Below are positions 1-8,500 of a stretch of DNA of 64,000 nucleotides, one piece after another; position 1 is the stretch's first letter; the number at the start of each line of letters is the position of its first letter. The stretch is from an uncultured Campylobacter sp. (GTDB taxonomy: Bacteria > Campylobacterota > Campylobacteria > Campylobacterales > Campylobacteraceae). The DNA is taken from contig NZ_CALIIU010000022.1 in assembly GCF_938017775.1 (NCBI RefSeq), forward strand, positions 5,032 through 69,031. Reading direction: 5' to 3'. The position numbers were made by a program, and so were the translations under genes. The notes beneath the pieces are model-generated. The model was not told where the DNA came from and ran no database searches. It worked only from the letters and a program-made list of their open reading frames with translations.

Positions 1-285
1 CCAAATAAAACCGTAGAAGGCGTGCTAGGTGGTCTTGCGCTCGCGCTTATAGTTAGCCTCATTTATGCGCGCATCTTTACCAATATGCCACCGCTTGAAA
101 TTTTAGGAAAAACCATCATCATAGCAATTTTTGGCGTATTCGGCGATCTGTTTGAAAGCTACCTAAAACGCGCGGCGGGTCTTAAAGACAGCGGCGCGCT
201 CTTTCCCGGACACGGCGGGATTTTAGACCGCATCGACGGCTATATGTTCGGCGCGATCGCGATGGCGATAGTCTATTCATGGTAG
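1..285 (+). CDS. cdsA: Phosphatidate cytidylyltransferase, C-terminal part (cut by window edge)
   Basis: CDP-diacylglycerol synthase makes CDP-diacylglycerol from phosphatidate and CTP at the inner membrane, the entry to phospholipid synthesis. The frame is open from base 1, so only the last 94 codons are visible. They carry the family signature: S..KR near fragment residue 47, KD shortly after, then PGHGG.LDR.DG, followed by a last membrane helix. The stop overlaps the start of dxr by 7 nt, so the two genes are probably translated together; a cdsA-dxr pair is common in this group. Confidence 0.93.
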   Translation, partial: PNKTVEGVLGGLALALIVSLIYARIFTNMPPLEILGKTIIIAIFGVFGDLFESYLKRAAGLKDSGALFPGHGGILDRIDGYMFGAIAMAIVYSW

Positions 286-1379
286 TTTTAGGCTCTACGG
301 GCTCTATCGGCACAAACACCCTAGACGTAGCCGCTCGCAGCGGCAGTATGATCGAAGCGCTTAGCTGCGGGCGCAATATCAAGCTTTTAAACGAACAGAT
401 CGCAAAATTTCACCCAAAGCTCGTCTGTATCGCGGACGCGCAGCAAAAAAGCGAGGTAGATCACGAGCGCGTATTTTGCGGCGCAGATGGAATTTTGCAG
501 ATGCTTGCGGAGTGCAAAAGCACGACCGTGGTAAACGCTCTCGTAGGCTTTGCGGGCATGATGCCCAGCCTAAAAACCCAAGAGCTCGGCAAAAGGCTCT
601 GTCTAGCTAACAAAGAAAGCCTCGTCGTCGGCGGGAAATTTCTGCAAACGGATAAAATTTACCCGATCGACAGCGAGCATTTCGGACTGAAATTTTTACT
701 TAGCAACGCCAAAATCCCCGTTTCGCGCCTAATCATCACGGCTAGCGGCGGCGCATTTTACGACGTGCCGCTAACGCAGCTAGGCTCGCTCACGCCGCAA
801 AACGCCCTCAAGCACCCCAACTGGAAGATGGGCGCGAAGATCACGATCGACAGCGCTACGATGGCGAATAAGCTCTTTGAGGTGATCGAGGCGTTTTGGC
901 TCTACGGCATGCGCGAGATCGATGCGCTTATCGAGCGCACCTCGCAGATCCACGCGCTGGTCGAATTTGCGGACGGCTCTACGACGGCGCATATTAGCAG
1001 GGCCGATATGCGGCTAGCCATCGCGCACGCACTGCTTGGCGGCGACGTACGGGAGCAGATCACCGCGCCCGTGGATCTGTGCGCCCTGCGGCCGATAGAG
1101 CTTAAACCGATCGACGAGATGAAATTTCAAATCTTTACCCTCAAAGACGCGCTGTTAGCGAATCCCGATCTCGGCGTCGTCATCAACGCCGCAAACGAAG
1201 CGGGCGTAAATGCATTTTTGCAGCAGCGGTGCCGCTTCGCCGACATTGCGCGCGTAGTACTAAAGTGCGCGGAGAAATTTAACTCGCCTAGCGTAACGGA
1301 CGCGGACGCGCTTACGGCGGTGGATGCGAGCGTGCGAGCGTATGCAAACGAGCTGCTGAAATTTAACGGGGAGCTTTAA
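279..1379 (+). CDS. dxr: 1-deoxy-D-xylulose 5-phosphate reductoisomerase
   Basis: Converts DXP to MEP with NADPH, the first committed step of the MEP isoprenoid pathway, in the cytoplasm. The 366-residue protein is slightly short at the N-terminus for the family but begins directly with the NADPH-binding GSTGSIG (residues 5-11). The metal-binding stretch DSEH is at 131-134, ASGGAF at 155-160 and the HPNWKMG loop near 180. The ATG lies inside the last codons of cdsA, so translation is probably coupled. No repeats or frame problems are seen. Confidence 0.95.
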   Translation: MVVLGSTGSIGTNTLDVAARSGSMIEALSCGRNIKLLNEQIAKFHPKLVCIADAQQKSEVDHERVFCGADGILQMLAECKSTTVVNALVGFAGMMPSLKTQELGKRLCLANKESLVVGGKFLQTDKIYPIDSEHFGLKFLLSNAKIPVSRLIITASGGAFYDVPLTQLGSLTPQNALKHPNWKMGAKITIDSATMANKLFEVIEAFWLYGMREIDALIERTSQIHALVEFADGSTTAHISRADMRLAIAHALLGGDVREQITAPVDLCALRPIELKPIDEMKFQIFTLKDALLANPDLGVVINAANEAGVNAFLQQRCRFADIARVVLKCAEKFNSPSVTDADALTAVDASVRAYANELLKFNGEL

Positions 1380-1456
1380 GCCTAGCTTTGCCTGCTTAAA
1401 TTTAGAGTTTAAATTTGAGCTATCTTGCCGCAAGCGGTGAAATTTAGGATCGAAAA

Positions 1457-2403
1457 TTGTTGGACGTACAAACTATCGTAAATTTGGAAAAAGAGCGCCG
1501 CAAGCTGCTGCAAAGCCGTATAAAATGGAAAATAATAAGCCTGCTTAAAGCCTGTGCGATATTTATCCCGCTGATTTGTTTGATGATATACAAGGTCCGC
1601 GGAGAGAAAATATCTTTTGAGCTGCTATCGGAAATTTTATTTGATCTAATAATGCTGTACTTTGCATATAGGTTCTTTTACGAAAAAACCTACAAAGTCA
1701 AAACGCGAGAATTCGCGCTACAATACAAAGCCCTCTACATAGCACCCTACGTCGAAAATCTAGGATACAAATACAACAGATTCGGTGCCATAGCTTTGGA
1801 ACAAGATATTGAGCATAGCGGGCTTTTTGGAGAATACGCGAACTTTGGCGGAGATGATTTGATATTCGGAAACATAGACGGCGTAGATTTTAGCTTCGGC
1901 GATATTTGGCTATCAAAAGACTTCGATAAAAAATTTTTGGTTTTGGCGTCTAAAAAGAAATACATTGAACCGTTCCAGGGTCTTTTTTTCGTGGCGGATT
2001 TTCATAAAAAGATCGATCTGATGTTTTTATTCTCCCCAGCATAACGAAGCTGCAAACCTTCGCCTCCGAAAGCAATGCGTGGCTTCGCAAGATGGATAAC
2101 GCAAAATTCGACAAATCCTTCGCGGTCTATGCGAAAGACCCGCTCGCCGCTGCGTATGTGCTAACGCCGGCGCTGATGGAGAAAATTTTATTTTTAAAAG
2201 TGCTTACGAAATCATACATTGAACTTAGCTTCAGAAAAAACAAAATTTATATAAAAATACCTCGTCTATACGATAGCTTTGAGCCTGATCTAAGTAAGCC
2301 GATACGAGGCGACAAGCTCGCGAGCAAGATACAAATCGATCTGGACGCGATGCTACAAATCGTAAAAATTCTAAAGCTGAATGAAAAAATTTGGACGTCT
2401 TAA
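1457..2403 (+). pseudogene. DUF3137-family membrane protein, frameshifted
   Basis: Two adjacent frames make one DUF3137-type protein. The first (1457-2044, TTG start, 195 aa) has two hydrophobic helices (about residues 28-45 and 58-73), then the soluble-domain blocks SGLFGEY, DLIFGNIDGV and GLFFVADFHKK. It stops at a TAA where the family continues. The second frame (open through 2035-2091, first ATG 2092, stop 2403) carries the usual C-terminal blocks, including ARYILTPALME-like and KIYIKIPR-like segments. The break lies near the CCCC run at 2034-2037; loss of one base there would explain the shift. The role of DUF3137 is unknown. The gene is either dead or a sequencing/phase variant. Confidence 0.8.
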
Positions 2404-2780
2404 CGGGCGCAAGGCGGAGCGAGGCAAGCGGGCGAAATAAGACAGGGCAAGGCAAGTAGATGAAACGAGGCGGGGCGGGGAAAAGCGACTAGATAAAACA
2501 AAGCGGAGCAGAATAGGCTGCTGAGGCAAAACACGCGAGCGCCGCGCAAGCGCGATAAAATTCCGCACGGGATTGCGAAATTTTAGTAATAGGATAAAAT
2601 TCCGCGCGGGATTGCGGCAAAATCGTGAAATTTCGCGTAGAATTTCGACGGGATTTGATGTCGCGGCGAAATCTTGTATAGAATTTCGGCAAGGGTAAAT
2701 AGAATTTCGGCGGAATTTTACGAAAAATTAAAATTTGCTTGCTATTGAGAGATTTTTTTGATATACTGCCGTTTCTTTTT
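2404..2780. repeat. Gene-free stretch with direct repeats before tRNA-Val
   Basis: No convincing ORF. The left part is unusually purine/G-rich (AGGC-, GAGG- and GGGG-containing words, 2404-2500). The right part contains a 24-nt direct repeat at 2554-2577 and 2593-2616, differing at one base with a 39-nt period, followed by decayed GAATTTCG-containing copies up to about 2725. A promoter for the tRNA probably lies in the AT-rich 2727-2770 segment (TTGCTTGC...TATACT). Confidence 0.55.
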
Positions 2781-2856
2781 GGCCCCGTAACTCAGTTGGT
2801 AGAGTGTCACCTTGACATGGTGGAAGTCGTTGGTTCAAGTCCAATCGGGACCACCA
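2781..2856 (+). tRNA. tRNA-Val (anticodon GAC)
   Basis: A 76-nt cloverleaf with encoded CCA. The D-arm is CTCAGTTGGTAGAG, the anticodon stem TCACC/GGTGG encloses loop TTGACAT (anticodon GAC, reading GUC/GUU valine codons), and the T-arm is GTTGG-TTCAAGT-CCAAT. The acceptor stem GGCCCCG against CGGGACC leaves an unusual C3.A70 mismatch where the expected sequence would be GGTCCCG; all other acceptor pairs are intact. It stands alone, not in a tRNA cluster, at the left edge of an AT-rich accessory island, a typical setting for island insertion. Confidence 0.95.
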
Positions 2857-3045
2857 TTTAAGCTATTTTTAAGTTTTAATCACTTCATTTTCGCGCACAG
2901 CTCTTATCTTAAATTTAGTTATTCCAACCCCTTTCATTTTTATTTTAGATATAATTTTTCCAAAATACTACGAGATCGATTAGCCGATCGATGAGGTAAA
3001 TTCATTCGCCAACCGATTAAATTTAAAAAGGAGTATCGGCGATAT

Positions 3046-3304
3046 ATGGGACAGTGTGTTATAAAAACCTTAGACTACTGCGCAGAAAAGGGACTGCAGC
3101 TACAATGGGAAAAGGACTTCGCGATCTCCGTCAATGCTCTAGGAAACGAAGTTACTATAAGGGCGTAAAAGCGGACTTATATCTCTTGCCAGGCATTTGC
3201 TTACTTTAGCGCAAGATTCTGCGCCGAAACATTCGCATATACATCTGGATGAGTATAATTCGCTTGAGGAGGGCTCGGCGGAACTTATATTGGAGAAAAT
3301 ATGA
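3046..3304 (+). pseudogene. Imm32-like immunity protein, frameshifted
   Basis: An ATG at 3046 with a good AAGGAG ribosome site (about 3028-3033) opens a 40-residue frame that stops at 3168. A +1 shift near AAGGGCGT (3159-3166) restores a continuous protein running to TGA at 3302-3304. The downstream half reads SLARHLLTLAQ, then HSHIHLDEYNSLEEGS and ELILEKI, which resembles the Imm32 immunity family (a small protein with a HxHLDE-like core ending in ELIIEKI-type sequence). The family is known from polymorphic toxin loci; no matching toxin is visible here. The assignment is from memory of the motif, not a search. Confidence 0.6.
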
Positions 3305-3360
3305 ATACGAATAGCATCAATGTAGATGGAAAAAGTTATTATCCTCCGCGATTGAAGTGA
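3301..3360 (+). CDS. Tiny ORF coupled to the Imm32-like remnant
   Basis: A 19-codon frame whose ATG overlaps the preceding TGA (ATGA), the usual look of translational coupling. It ends at TGA 3358-3360, but a one-base shift would let it run on as DGIIFDGAR to 3387, overlapping the next start. It may be a decayed small gene. No function recognised. Confidence 0.25.
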   Translation: MNTNSINVDGKSYYPPRLK

Positions 3361-3384
3361 CGGGATCATATTTGACGGCGCTCG

Positions 3385-3939
3385 ATGAATAACGGCGTAG
3401 TGCGTGAAAAGGAGAATAAATCAGTGCTACCGAATAAAATTTATATAAAAGACGATCCTCTAACTATCGATGACGAACTTATGGGGCATGAGTATCATAA
3501 ATTAGATATTAAAATTCTAGAAGACAAAAAGCTTGTGGTTTTGGGTTTTACTACGAATTTGGCTATGTATTATTTCGCAAAAAACATTTTAACATCATCG
3601 TATAATGAAAGGGTCTCATACCTAGAGCTTTTTCCTTATGATACAGTGAACGGAGTGCGATTTGCAAAAAATAGCGCTCAACTATGCATAGATATAGAGA
3701 AATTTATCAAAATGGACGAAGCGGAGTGTTATATAGTGGACGATATGGGTGAGTATAAATTTGAGCTGGATTTTAAAACATTCTACCAAAGCGTTACATT
3801 TTATTTCCCTAATACGGAGGATTACATAAATTTCGCCAAATATCTGCTAAGTATGAGTATCTACAATAGAAAAAATAGGGTAAAATTTTATAGCGAAGAT
3901 TATACGTTGATTTTACAATATTCCAGGTTTGTTATATGA
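3385..3939 (+). CDS. Hypothetical protein, AT-rich accessory gene
   Basis: A 184-residue soluble protein with no signal peptide and no family I recognise. It is acidic, rich in Tyr/Phe/Asp/Asn, with alternating strand-like hydrophobic stretches (KLVVLGFTTN, SVTFYFPN, YTLILQYSRF). Base composition is clearly more AT-rich than dxr upstream, and its neighbours are immunity-like fragments and duplicated membrane genes, so it is probably accessory. An immunity or effector-associated role is inference from context only. The ATG follows GGAGAATAAATC-like sequence poorly; an internal start is possible. Confidence 0.6.
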   Translation: MNNGVVREKENKSVLPNKIYIKDDPLTIDDELMGHEYHKLDIKILEDKKLVVLGFTTNLAMYYFAKNILTSSYNERVSYLELFPYDTVNGVRFAKNSAQLCIDIEKFIKMDEAECYIVDDMGEYKFELDFKTFYQSVTFYFPNTEDYINFAKYLLSMSIYNRKNRVKFYSEDYTLILQYSRFVI

Positions 3940-4002
3940 GAAATTTCGAACTATCAAAAATAAAATTTCTCTCATAGAGCCAAAATTTAAGGATCAGACG
4001 GC

Positions 4003-4065
4003 ATGACGCAAAACACGATGAATGAAGCAGATCGTAACGAAAAGGAGCGGCAAAATGCTAGATAG
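4003..4065 (+). CDS. Tiny ORF upstream of the zinc-ribbon genes
   Basis: A 20-codon hydrophilic frame with AAGGA (about 3989-3993) before its ATG; it overlaps the next small ORF by 11 nt. Likely a leader or remnant; nothing recognised. Confidence 0.2.
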   Translation: MTQNTMNEADRNEKERQNAR

Positions 4066-4129
4066 AATCGGCTCCTGTTGTATCGGCATGATGGCAACTA
4101 TCTCAAAAGCCTATAGGAATAAAAAATGA
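4055..4129 (+). CDS. Small ORF coupled to the membrane/zinc-ribbon gene
   Basis: A 24-codon frame (MLDRIGSCCIGMM...) with AAGGAG at 4042-4047, seven bases before its ATG, and a TGA overlapping the ATG at 4126 (ATGA). The sequence just before 4126 is repeated, diverged, before the stub at 5197, so this leader belongs to the duplicated unit. It may be a truncated copy of the N-terminus seen at 4731 (MLNRI...). Confidence 0.3.
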   Translation: MLDRIGSCCIGMMATISKAYRNKK

Positions 4130-4698
4130 GCGCTAGAATAGGTTTAATACTTTTGGGTGCATTTTTTGTATTTGAAAGTATTCTTGGCTGCTTTAGCGGA
4201 AAGATGTATTTTAAATACCGAGGCTGGAGCGCAGTTGAGCCGGTCTATATTATCAAAATTTTTATCATCGGCGTATTGTTTGTTTCTGCAGGAATTTTCA
4301 TAAACAAAAAAATAGGTAGAGTGATTAATGCCTTGATAGGCTTAAACCTTTTAATAATATCTATAGAAATTTTTACAACGCAAGATCCCACAGGAATACA
4401 AAGCAAAATCGGATATCCTTTTCTTATCTCGGGATTTTTGGTTTTACTTATTAGTATCTCGTTTTTTTACCTCGCCTTCCGCTCTGAAAAGAACATAAAA
4501 AGATATCCGAAGTATATGTGGTGTAAGGACTGCTTTAAATTTTACATGTACGAGGACGTCAAAGATACGGATCAAATTTGCCCGGACTGCGGCAAAAAGC
4601 TTACGGAGTATAATGACGGCGACTACTGGCGAAGAAACGCTCCTCATCAAGGCGCTAAAACTCCGAAGATCAAAAAGCGTAAATTTAAAAAGCGATGA
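4126..4698 (+). CDS. Four-helix membrane protein with C-terminal zinc ribbon (intact family copy)
   Basis: A 190-residue protein with four predicted membrane helices (about residues 4-22, 43-62, 67-86, 99-121), then a basic cytoplasmic tail. The tail has a zinc-ribbon pattern: CKDC (about 132-135) and CPDC (about 151-154), ending in a Lys/Arg-rich stretch. The combination suggests a membrane-anchored zinc-ribbon protein of unknown role. It is the only complete member of a local family: a frameshifted paralogue follows 32 nt downstream, a 5' stub lies at 5197 and a 3' stub at 43.5 kb. Expression is probably coupled to the small ORF upstream through ATGA. Confidence 0.7.
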   Translation: MSARIGLILLGAFFVFESILGCFSGKMYFKYRGWSAVEPVYIIKIFIIGVLFVSAGIFINKKIGRVINALIGLNLLIISIEIFTTQDPTGIQSKIGYPFLISGFLVLLISISFFYLAFRSEKNIKRYPKYMWCKDCFKFYMYEDVKDTDQICPDCGKKLTEYNDGDYWRRNAPHQGAKTPKIKKRKFKKR

Positions 4699-4730
4699 AA
4701 TTTTGATTTGTTATAGAGGAATATATAAAA

Positions 4731-5160
4731 ATGCTAAATAGAATTTTTGCGCTAATCGGCTTTTTTGCTTTTTTCGCATGGGGACTGGTGGCCGCTTTAT
4801 TGGGAAAAGTCGATATAAAGCCTGGCTTTATGGCATCGGTAAAATTCGATAGCTCGCATCTGCGTATCATCATAGGAATTTTATGCTTTGCGGCGTGCGC
4901 TTTCTTTTTATATCTCGCCTTTCGCTCCGAAAAAAAGCATAAAATATTATCCTAAATTTATGCGTTGCAAAGGGTGCCTTAAATTTTATAATTTCTCGGA
5001 CGTTAAAGATAGGAGTGTTTGCCCTAAATGCGGAGGCGAGCTGCAAGATTATGCCGAGATAGAAAAGTGGAATCAAGCGGAAAAGAATAAAAAGCTTGAG
5101 AAATATTTTAAATTTGAAAAAGAGTGGCTAAAGAGGGTGAGTCATGATAAAAATAATTGA
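4731..5160 (+). pseudogene. Second membrane/zinc-ribbon paralogue, frameshifted at an A7 run
   Basis: The first frame (4731-4955) encodes helices and the conserved join YLAFRSEK, then runs out of frame. The rest continues one frame over to 5160 as SIKYYPKFMRC..C (first CxxC), CPKC (second), and a charged helical tail. The join in the intact copy is YLAFRSEK-NIK, so the shift lies in the A7 tract at 4930-4936; removing one A restores a single protein of about 143 residues. It shares helix-ribbon architecture with 4126-4698 but has only two helices. Either dead, or switched on and off by tract length. Confidence 0.75.
4930..4936 (+). repeat. A7 homopolymer at the frameshift
   Basis: Seven consecutive A between CCG and GCAT, at the exact point where the reading frame of the second zinc-ribbon paralogue breaks. 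Six or nine A would give the full-length frame. Confidence 0.7.
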
Positions 5161-5196
5161 TGCGCAAGCAAAATCAAAAAGGCCATATGGAAAAAA

Positions 5197-5238
5197 ATGA
5201 GCACTAGGATAGGTTTAATACTTTTGGTCGCATTTTAG
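5197..5238 (+). pseudogene. 5' stub of a third zinc-ribbon paralogue
   Basis: Fourteen codons reading MSTRIGLILLVAF then TAG, nearly the same as the start of the intact copy at 4126 (MSARIGLILLGAF). The similarity also covers the preceding ~25 bases. After the stop the homology is lost. It marks the downstream breakpoint of a tandem duplication. Confidence 0.7.
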
Positions 5239-5438
5239 ACGGGTATGATTTTAGGGATTTGGCTAAATTTCAAAATTTCAGCTAGATCCGCTTTGCGAAT
5301 TTGCCTTTTTAAAAAAACGCTGCTAAAGAATCTAAATTTAAAACTGAAATTTTATCGCGCCCAGCAAAACGCTCGAAATTAAAATTTCATCCAATCTCCG
5401 CCTAAATTTTAAAAAATCTATCTTTAATCTTTGAAATT

Positions 5439-5468
5439 TATTATTATTTAATCAAGAGGAATTATAAT
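5439..5468 (+). promoter_or_regulatory. Leader element and promoter of the first TonB receptor
   Basis: TTATTATTATTTA then AGAGGAATT (5455-5463) running into TATAAT (5463-5468). The same TTTATTATTATTTA and AGAGGAATT blocks precede the other TonB receptor at 45.6 kb, and in both cases AGAGGAATT begins exactly 65 nt before the ATG. It is probably a shared promoter/operator, perhaps iron-responsive (Fur), which is inference. Confidence 0.55.
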
Positions 5469-5519
5469 ATAGCATTTGCAAATCATTCGCAAAATTCTAA
5501 TTTTAAATAGGAGAGAGTG

Positions 5520-7589
5520 ATGTTTAAGAAATTTTATCTTTCAAATGCCGCGATCGCGCTAAGTTTGTGCGCCGCATTGCAACTAAACGGATCCGAAAAC
5601 AACGCTACGTCCGCAAATATCGCGCCTAGCGCGAGAGCCGTAAATTCCGCAGCTCCTAAAAACGCTTCCGGCGCGAACGCCACAAAGCTGGGTACCATCG
5701 TAGTTACCGCGACAGGTTTTGAGGACACGCTTAAAAACGAGGTTCGCAACGTCTCCGTTATCACCGCGGAGGATACGGAAAACCGCGGTTACCGTGATCT
5801 GCGTGAGATTTTAGAAAAGGCGCCTGGGGTTAGCTTTAACGGCAGATCGGTTGATCTACGCGGGCAGGGCGCGAAGGCCAATACCTCCGTCAAGGTCCTT
5901 CTTAACGGAGTCGCGCTCAATATGATTGACACGACGCCGACGACCATCCCGATCGATTTAGTTCCGATCGAAGATATCGAGCGCGTGGAGATCATCCCTG
6001 GCGGCGGTAGCGTGCTTTACGGCAGCGGCACCAGCGGCGGTGTGATAAATATTATCACAAAAAAGGGCGTCAGATACCCGTACGCCAATATCTCGACCAA
6101 GATCGCGTCGTATAACTACAATGATCTAAATTTAGGCGTTGGCGGCAGCGTGAGCGACAATCTGTTTCTAAAAACCGCCGTTAAGGGCTTTAAGCAGCGC
6201 GGATACCGCAAGGGCGAAAGAGAGCGAGGTTACTATACATCATTTGGACTAAATTACAAAATTTCAGATGATCAAAGCCTATCTTTTAATCCCAGCTTTT
6301 ATCGCGCTAGGACGCATGATGTACCGGGTTTAGGGCTTGCCAAACTTAAAGCGGATCGCCGCCAGCAGGGAGGCGAGAGAACCTTTACTAAAAGCACACG
6401 ATTAAATTTTGACTTGGATTATGCGGTGAAATTTGGCGATAGATTTGAAGCAAATTTACAGCCTTATTATCAAGATATTAGAATTTTGCAAAAGGGCTTT
6501 GTAATGAAAGATCGCAAAGAAGGGGCGAATTTAAAGGGCAAGTTTACCTATGATAACGACGAGCTCATAGCGGGATATGATTATCTTAAAAATAAGGGCT
6601 TCCGCAGGATCGATTTTAATACCGCAATAAATCCTATGATGAGCCTTTCACAACTTACGATCTTTGATATGCAAAAACAGACGCACTCGGTTTATGCCTT
6701 AGAAAAGCACGACTTTACGGAGCTATTTTCGCTTAGTGCGGGCGGGCGCTTTGAACGCGCCGAATACAAAGTAGATCGCGAGGTCTCTACGACGATGCGT
6801 AGGATGGGGCGCATCTTTCACACTCAAGACAGCACGCACGTAACGGACGATAAAAACAACTATGCGTTTGAGATCACGCCGAATTTTAAATATTCTAAAG
6901 ACGGCAATGTCTATTTTAAATTTGAGCGAGGCTATATCTCGCCGGGTCCTAATCAGCTCATCGATAAGCTAAGTTCTAGCGGCCCTTACGTGCTTAATAA
7001 CCTCAAATCCGAAACCTTTAAAACCTACGAGATCGGCATGAAGGATCTAATCTATGGGCAATACGTAAGCGCTACGATCTTTTGGACCGATACGAAAAAC
7101 GAGATCGTAAACGAGCTACTCGGTAGCGGCTTTAATAGCGGTTGGCATTTCATCAATATCGACGAGACGCGCCGCAAGGGCGTGGAGCTGTATGCGGAGC
7201 AAAGTCTGCTTTCAAATTTAAAGCTCAGCGAGACCTTTTCATACGTGGACGCCAAGATCCAATCCGGCGCGAATAAAGGCAAGCAGGTTCCGCTAGTGGA
7301 GCGCTCGAAGTTCGTTTTGGGCGTCGATTATGAGCCGATTAGAAATTTAACGCTGATGAGCGATTTTAAATATTTCTCATCATCGCACGACGCCAACCAC
7401 GATAGGATCGATTCGCGCACGATCGTAGATCTGGGCGCTGCGTACCGCTTCGCAAGCGGATTTTTGATAAGCGCCGGAGTCAAAAACGTCTTTGACGAGG
7501 AGTATAATTACAACCAAAATTTACGCGCAGACGTCTATACTCCGGCTCCCGGGCGCAACTACTACGTGGAGTTTAAATACGCCTATTAG
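5520..7589 (+). CDS. TonB-dependent outer-membrane receptor
   Basis: A 689-residue outer-membrane receptor importing an iron chelate or similar ligand with TonB-ExbBD energy. It has an N-terminal signal peptide (hydrophobic to about residue 24), a low-complexity Ala/Asn linker, then the TonB box region TIVVTATG (about 59-66). The plug domain shows EILEKAPGV, VDLRGQGAKA, IERVEIIPGG, SVLYGSG and GGVINIITKKG. The barrel ends in aromatic YVEFKYAY as usual. The ATG at 5520 is preferred over the GTG at 5517 because AGGAGA (5509-5514) is then well spaced. The ligand cannot be told; the plug resembles the CirA/CfrA enterobactin-type class more than the ferrichrome class. Confidence 0.9.
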   Translation: MFKKFYLSNAAIALSLCAALQLNGSENNATSANIAPSARAVNSAAPKNASGANATKLGTIVVTATGFEDTLKNEVRNVSVITAEDTENRGYRDLREILEKAPGVSFNGRSVDLRGQGAKANTSVKVLLNGVALNMIDTTPTTIPIDLVPIEDIERVEIIPGGGSVLYGSGTSGGVINIITKKGVRYPYANISTKIASYNYNDLNLGVGGSVSDNLFLKTAVKGFKQRGYRKGERERGYYTSFGLNYKISDDQSLSFNPSFYRARTHDVPGLGLAKLKADRRQQGGERTFTKSTRLNFDLDYAVKFGDRFEANLQPYYQDIRILQKGFVMKDRKEGANLKGKFTYDNDELIAGYDYLKNKGFRRIDFNTAINPMMSLSQLTIFDMQKQTHSVYALEKHDFTELFSLSAGGRFERAEYKVDREVSTTMRRMGRIFHTQDSTHVTDDKNNYAFEITPNFKYSKDGNVYFKFERGYISPGPNQLIDKLSSSGPYVLNNLKSETFKTYEIGMKDLIYGQYVSATIFWTDTKNEIVNELLGSGFNSGWHFINIDETRRKGVELYAEQSLLSNLKLSETFSYVDAKIQSGANKGKQVPLVERSKFVLGVDYEPIRNLTLMSDFKYFSSSHDANHDRIDSRTIVDLGAAYRFASGFLISAGVKNVFDEEYNYNQNLRADVYTPAPGRNYYVEFKYAY

Positions 7590-7708
7590 CGCGCGTTTAA
7601 ATTTAAGCGAGGTTTGAGCTGCGAAATTTAAAATTTACGGGCGGAATTTAAAATTTCGCCGCGACGTGCTTTGCCGCCGCGAGATTAAATTTAATAAAAG
7701 GAGCAAAG

Positions 7709-8500
7709 ATGAAACCGGACTATAAAAACTGGGTGCCTAAGGGCATGATCGCGAGCTTTGCCGCAGGTGCGGGCATAGCGTTAGTTTTGTTTTTGATTTT
7801 CGGCGTTTGCGGCGCTTTTGTTGGCGGCGTGCTGAGGTGGTTTCTTGCGGGGCTTTTCGGCGCAGCGGCGCTGGTTTTGATCGGCTTTACGATCTACTGC
7901 GTCGTGTGGTACCGCACGTTTGATTACGGCGGCAAACGTCAGCTCTCTCGCGCGATCGTAGAGGGCACGGCAAAATACGTAGATCTACCTGAGGGCGGGC
8001 GCGGGCTAGACGTAGGCTGCGGCAGCGGCGCGCTAACGATCGCCGTGGCTAAGCGCAACCCGCACGCATCGGTGCTAGGCGTCGATCGCTGGGGCTTTGA
8101 GTATGCGTCTTTTAACAAGCAGCTGTGCGAATCCAATGCGCGCGCCGAAGGGGTGCAGAACATCGGCTTCGAGCAGGCCGACGCCACGCAGCTACCCTTT
8201 GAGGACGGCAGTTTCGATGCGGTTACAAGCAACTACGTCTATCACAACATCATGCGCAAGGACCGCCAGGCGCTGCTTTTAGAGACGCTCCGCGTGCTTA
8301 AAAAGGGCGGCAGCTTCGCAATCCACGATCTTTTCTCGCGCGGAAACTACGGCGATATGGACGCTTTCATAGCGCGACTTAAAGAGCAGGGCTATGAGCA
8401 GCTCGAGCTCATAGACACGACGCAGGGGCTTTTTATGGGCCCGCGCGAAGCCAAATGGCTGATGTTAGGCAGCTCAAAGCTTCTGGTGGGCAAAAAATAA
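7709..8500 (+). CDS. Membrane-anchored class I SAM methyltransferase
   Basis: 263 residues: two predicted membrane helices (about 14-38 and 43-67), then a Rossmann methyltransferase domain facing the cytoplasm. Motif I is GLDVGCGSG (99-107). Motif II lies near LGVDRWG, and an acidic motif reads FEQADATQLPFEDGSFDAV, typical of the UbiE/Methyltransf_11 group. The substrate is unknown; a lipid or quinone substrate would fit the membrane anchor (inference). AAAGGAGC precedes the ATG. It follows the TonB receptor with a 119-nt gap, so a separate transcript is possible. Confidence 0.85.
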   Translation: MKPDYKNWVPKGMIASFAAGAGIALVLFLIFGVCGAFVGGVLRWFLAGLFGAAALVLIGFTIYCVVWYRTFDYGGKRQLSRAIVEGTAKYVDLPEGGRGLDVGCGSGALTIAVAKRNPHASVLGVDRWGFEYASFNKQLCESNARAEGVQNIGFEQADATQLPFEDGSFDAVTSNYVYHNIMRKDRQALLLETLRVLKKGGSFAIHDLFSRGNYGDMDAFIARLKEQGYEQLELIDTTQGLFMGPREAKWLMLGSSKLLVGKK

